NCBI GenBank assembly: GCA_905250025.1
Contig: CAJNOJ010000391.1
Span: 1 to 64,000, forward strand
DNA length: 64,000 nt
Reading direction: 5' to 3'
From: Adineta ricciae
Lineage: Eukaryota; Rotifera; Eurotatoria; Adinetida; Adinetidae
The notes under the pieces are model-generated. The model was not told the origin of the DNA, ran no database searches, and saw only the letters and a program-made list of their open reading frames with translations. Made by a program: the position numbers and the translations under genes. Shown piece by piece: positions 59,534 to 64,000 of the stretch (positions are counted from its first letter, which is position 1; each line of letters begins with the position of its first letter).

Positions 59534-61340
59534 CTATAGGAATTCTCACTTTAGTTATTAACTTCATTTGTTTTAGAAATAAGCAAGAACGTTTCCATTC
59601 CGCTGCGAAGTGTTGCGAATCAATTTGAGATAAAACCCTGTTTCCTTATTAAAAAATTCGATGATGTTTTATATTCGTTTTTAAAAATATACGCAGAAAA
59701 TATATTTTGTCCAAATTATTAATGACAAAATGTGAAATCGTGGTACTGTGAGGAATACGACAGAGACAGATCACTGAGAGACTTCGCTTGTTCTATTCGT
59801 CAAAAGACATGAACTATAGCTACAGTAGTGCCGTACGTTTCTAGCAGGCCTAGATGGTCACTGCGAATAATATGACACCCGTCATTTGTAGACTAAATAT
59901 AAAAGGATTGTATTCATAAGATTAAGTCTAAAATAAGCAATTTTGAATGACTCCATTACGTGTTTGGGAGTTCATGTCGAGATACACGAATTTAAACATT
60001 CGAGCGAGAAGGAATGATAAGTGTTGTTAATCTCTTTGAGAACACGATGCAAAAATATGTTCAGATATGATAGTACAAAAGTTCGCCTGTTTCGGTTAAC
60101 ATGTAAGTCGGATTTCTCCCCAGCTACATCTGCCGAAGTAGCACTTTTGCGATCGGCAACACAGAAGATAGCAAAAAATACTGCAGGATGAAATATGAGT
60201 AATGTTATGTCGCTTTAGTGTGTACTAAGTGCCATACCGAGCGTAGCATGAGAGACGTATGGATCTGGATTGTGAAGACAGTGAAACAAAATTTCTTGCG
60301 TAGCAATTTTCGTTAATACGATGCTGGAAATTATGAGACAATGTGACAGTTGAAGACTACGATGTTCGAATTCTTGATGCAGAAGTTTCGAACTCATCGA
60401 ATTGAATTAACGATTATTACGCTACGCGCTGATGAAAGGTTTATTTGATTTCAAAACAGTGAGTTTTCTTCAGGAATAGCCATGAATACTGATGTTTGGC
60501 ACAGCAGTTGTTATCACTTTATACAGAGATTACTTGTGAATTAAGAGAGAATACTTTAGTTTAGCGTACTTCACAAAAGTGTCTTTTTGATAATGTTTTT
60601 ATGGCAAAAAAGAACTCAACATGTTCATGATATTATCTCATAGACCCGACTATCGTGTATTCGGGGAAATTCCATCGTAGGCATTTATCAAAAATGAAAT
60701 CAACAATAGCTGCTGCACAATTCGTAGTAAACAACACGATCTTAGGCAATAAGAAGAAACGTAAACCGTATTAAAATTAGTTTTGCCTATCTCTGAACTT
60801 TTTTCAATGAAATCAGATTAGTTGTATATGGCATGTCAAGTGGCACTTTCAAAATAGTATAACACAAGTGAAACTATAGATCAGCAGAAGAAAAAGAAAA
60901 ATTCCAACATGTACGTAACGCATGCGATGTTGAAGAGACAATATTTTGATTAAAAGAAACCAATAGAACAACATGAACCGTGTAAGATCGAACGAAACTA
61001 AGCAATATGGGTATGTCTGACTCAAATTCGATATAATCATCATTATTTATCGATAATCGAACTGAAGATCAGAATTCAGATCTTCATGGACTTTCATTCG
61101 ATGCAAAATACGTCATCTGCACTTCGATTGAAACGGTGCCATTATACTATTTCCAAAAGATTATGCAGAACCCTATAAAATACCTTACTAGAAAGCTATG
61201 GGGGAAATACTTCAGTGTTGGAAAGAAATCTTTGCACTTTACTGTGAAGTGTGTAAAAAATACAGTTGGAAAATTCCAATCACAGAGCATTCGCATATAA
61301 GATTCTATTCTACCATTTGGTATTATATCTACTTGCCAAG
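59534..61340. other. Intergenic, no gene seen
   Basis: 1.8 kb of AT-rich DNA. ORFs at 60215-60397 and 60849-61043 (-) show no motif or splice context. Confidence 0.5.
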
Positions 61341-63040
61341 ATGACTGATCACATTAACGCAGAAGACGATATCATCATTTGTTTGCGGTCGATTCATAAA
61401 AGCAAAAGCTATATAGATCAATTACAAACAGATAGAATAGATGTCTACGAATTCGATGATGTTGACGAGTGCGTTGAGTATCTCCTAACATTAAATCATG
61501 AAGATCTTTTTGTTTTTCTATGGCTTGGCTTCGGCTGGAATCATCTCATTCCTATTCTATATGATTTGGAACAAGTTCCTTGTGTCTATCTTAGTGAGCC
61601 AGTAGATCTAAAAGACACATCTCAGGTTCATGGTGTATTTACTGATGCTGAAGAATTGTTGAAACGGACGTACGCATTTGTCACCGAGATTTGTCGACAC
61701 ATTTGACTATACTGTGTGATGAAGATATGTCAACTATTCATAATCCACAAGGCAATGCTATTCGTTCTCTATGGTCTGAAATACTTTTACAAGGACTCAT
61801 TCATATGCCTCCACCTTCTAATGATGTGTATAGAGAAATGATCAAGGAAGCGCGCTTTTTCCATCGAAAAAATCCAGTTCACCTTGGTAGTCACGCGATT
61901 CATTTATCTATCGTCTAGTTAACAAGGCTCTTCGAATTCAGAATTTGGCTATTCTCTTTAAATTCCGATTTTTCATTCGTGACATGTGTGAACAATTGAA
62001 ACAACTATATCTTCAACAGTATTTCCATGAACAAACTAAAAGCAGTGAGTATCGTTTTCTATTCATGCGATGGGTTACAAAGTGACAATATTACGAATAT
62101 TGTTTCGTTTGAAATGATCTCTAGAAGAACCATCAGCAGTAAAAGTGTATCGTGCAATGAAAGAACTATAAACATTCATTTTGGATATAGAACTACGATA
62201 CGGAGAAAATGAAGAGTTTCATGCAGATGCCTTGATAGATCTTCTCTTCGGAACTGACGGCCGAAAAGCCGAAGAAGTACTCAAATTCTGTAAATCAGGA
62301 CGAGGATGTATCATGAAGAAATTCTGTGATCTAATAAACCAGATGTCCGATTCTGTCTTGGCGTCAACGTTAACACTTGATGCAAGTCGGAACGCCATAC
62401 TTGAATTGCTCACAATGCTGAATGAGTACTATCAGAAACTTGGTGCCGACCGAAATCTGTCAAAAAATGAACAAAATTATCTATCATCAATACAAGAAGT
62501 CTTCCTTACCGCTGCCAGTTTGTTGAATAACATAGACTACATAGACAGTTTAGAGCAGCTTTTAAAACAATCTTTATTCTCTGCTTTGTCTTCCAACTTA
62601 CTTTCCAATTGAATATCAACATCGACTCCTTCGTTGAATCCAGTGCAACATCACCCACCTGTCCTATTGTGCGCAATAGCAACTGCTCGTCGCTTTCTCT
62701 TTTGAGTGAGATATCTCAAGATAGGAGCATACTCAATATTGGTGCTCCATTAATTCAAACCTTAGAGTATTTTCAAACTTTTGGACAGCCGCCATTTCGT
62801 GAAGTCTTCGAGTTGGCTATTACATATTATCAAAATATTATCGAAAGTTATGATTTATCACCGAACTCATCAGCACTTGTTGATTTACATCGTCGTACTG
62901 GCTAGCGTTTTGCTGAAATGAATGAGAGAGAGTTAGTAATGTTCTATTACCAGAAAGCTCAACGTCTGTCAAAGCAACACCATTTATCAACTGACCCTGC
63001 CTGTTCCAAACTTCAACTTTCAATCGGTTCCCTAAAATAA
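61341..63040 (+). pseudogene. ART-TPR family pseudogene
   Basis: A relative of the gene at 39558: DRIDVYEFDDVDECVEYLL and FLWLGFGWNHLIPIL open it from the ATG at 61341. A frameshift follows near 61705, then STIHNPQGNAIRSLWSEILL continues in another frame. About 60 nt are deleted before a stop (near 61885) and SRDSFIYRLVNKALR. After an intron-like gap, VYRAMK (R motif) is followed directly by a stop and by sequence that in the relative lies past the E-x-E strand, so both the S-T-S and E-x-E motifs are lost by deletion. Further stops occur near 62612 and 62905. It cannot encode an active transferase. Confidence 0.82.
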
Positions 63041-63555
63041 AAATAACGTCGGAGAAACTGAGCAAAGCGTTATCGGGGTGAAGGTAGCACTACTTAGTTC
63101 ACACCAAAGATCGAAAAACTCAATAAAAAATTGTACACAAACGAAATCCCATCCGTTAAAACTAGTTCATCTGCATCAAATGGTGCTGCCGTGACACTGA
63201 CAAAAGTCCTTTTTTTTTAATTTGTTTCATATTGTTGAAAACAAAAGAAGTATAATACATTTCAACTACAAAAACTCGTAGAAGAATATTTGACAAATGA
63301 ATATGAAAACAAGGAATCGACTGATATTAAGTTTGACATATCAAAAAATTCTACAAAATACTCCGTCGTTCTTCGACGGGAAAATAAATCCAAGAATTTG
63401 AAGTTGCCTTTAAATGATCGATTCTTCATTTTGATTTTCACGATGAGATGAAAAGAAAATCTTTTTGTAAATTTGAACACATTTAAGATTCCATTTAACT
63501 GATGAATTGTCTCTATGTTGATTATTCTCAATCTACATGAATAAAAGAACATTCA
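63041..63555. other. Spacer, no gene seen
   Basis: AT-rich DNA between the ART pseudogene and the terminal exon of the small TM gene. The ORF at 63262-63552 (-) has no recognisable features. Confidence 0.45.
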
Positions 63556-64000
63556 TCAGTAGATCAAAATAAAAGAGATTCGAATAATTCTAAATCTTAC
63601 CTCTATTTTCTTTTTATAAATCCAATCTCTTTTATAATATCTGATCAAACAGTAAATAAGTATAATCAACATGAATCCCCCAATAGGTAGAAGTACAATA
63701 CTAAAACCAATGAGGCATGTGATATTTAAAATACTCCAGAATGAATCTGAATCCGGACGTTTCTAGACAGTAAAAATCAAATGAAATTTTCAAAGTTTTT
63801 CATCAAGATATTCAGAGAACAGTTTGACTTTCATTCTCAAGTGAAGATTGACTTCTGGATTTGTATTTACTATTTCGTTTTCTTATTGTGTCATTGTCAT
63901 TTAGTTAATCTATGAGGAATGAATTCAAATCATATCTATACTTACTAATGTATTGATGGCAGTTGCAACGAAAACTATGGGAATGAAAACGAGCATGACG
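63556..64000 (-). CDS. Small TM protein, partial, runs off the window
   Basis: Exon 64000-63946 (its start lies outside) encodes a TM (VMLVFIPIVFVATAINTL) and ends at a GTAAGT donor. Exon 63762-63556 encodes RPDSDSFWSILN, a second TM (ITCLIGFSIVLLPIGGF...) and RYYKRDWIYKKK. Both are phase 0. The layout mirrors exons 2-3 of the gene at 37587-38397, so they are probably paralogues. A GTAAGA donor after KKKIE could lead to another exon instead of the stop at 63556. Confidence 0.5.

Noticed and set aside
1..64000. tRNA, rRNA or telomeric repeats
   Set aside because: I looked for clover-leaf box sequences, rRNA-like runs and TGTGGG-type arrays and saw none; short degenerate genes could be missed by eye.

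Overview
The window looks like nuclear DNA of a bdelloid rotifer (Rotaria/Adineta-like). The inference rests on AT-rich DNA, many very short GT-AG introns (35 to 110 nt in the models I could build), and protein families known from bdelloids: arginine ADP-ribosyltransferases with TPR tails, LDLa/EGF seven-helix receptors, membrane-anchored FG-GAP proteins, NHL fragments and large lineage-specific membrane families. The species call is inference. All exon models were built by eye from reading-frame continuity and splice signals.

Layout. (1) 0.08-3.1 kb: a four-exon gene joining an ADP-ribosyltransferase (ART), a response-regulator-like domain and a nicotinamide-nucleotide adenylyltransferase (NMNAT). 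(2) 3.6-8.6 kb: a 1663-residue LDLa/EGF/7TM receptor on the minus strand. (3) 9.1-10.5 kb: a condensation/acyltransferase-like enzyme. (4) 11-14.4 kb: a transposon graveyard with piggyBac, LINE and mariner remnants. (5) 14.4-26.7 kb: gene-poor AT-rich DNA holding a degraded gene, a membrane-anchored FG-GAP gene, a hAT-like MITE, a two-TM cysteine-rich protein, a minisatellite and an NHL fragment broken by a hAT remnant. (6) 26.8-34.2 kb: a candidate KDZ (Kyakuja-Dileera-Zisupton) transposon with three intact multi-exon genes, flanked on both sides by the same palindromic motif. (7) 35.6-38.4 kb: two small multi-TM genes. (8) 39.5-50 kb: two ART genes around a divergent pair of genes that appear to join a PB1-like domain to a degenerate Rel homology domain. 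(9) 51.2-59.5 kb: a long coiled-coil protein, then an AAA+ ATPase with a CHORD-like zinc module. (10) 61.3-64 kb: an ART pseudogene and the end of a small TM gene.

Functional threads. Four loci concern ADP-ribosylation: the ART-NMNAT fusion, an intact ART-TPR gene, an ART with a changed E-x-E motif and a frame break, and a dead copy. NAD use and NAD synthesis are thus encoded in one protein beside a decaying ART family.

Assembly caveats. Single Ns at 30163, 57772 and 59277 each separate two identical 221-bp copies, so these look like unmerged contig overlaps. The N at 16814 sits beside a fold-back copy that breaks the FG-GAP gene. A 99-N gap lies at 20265-20363.
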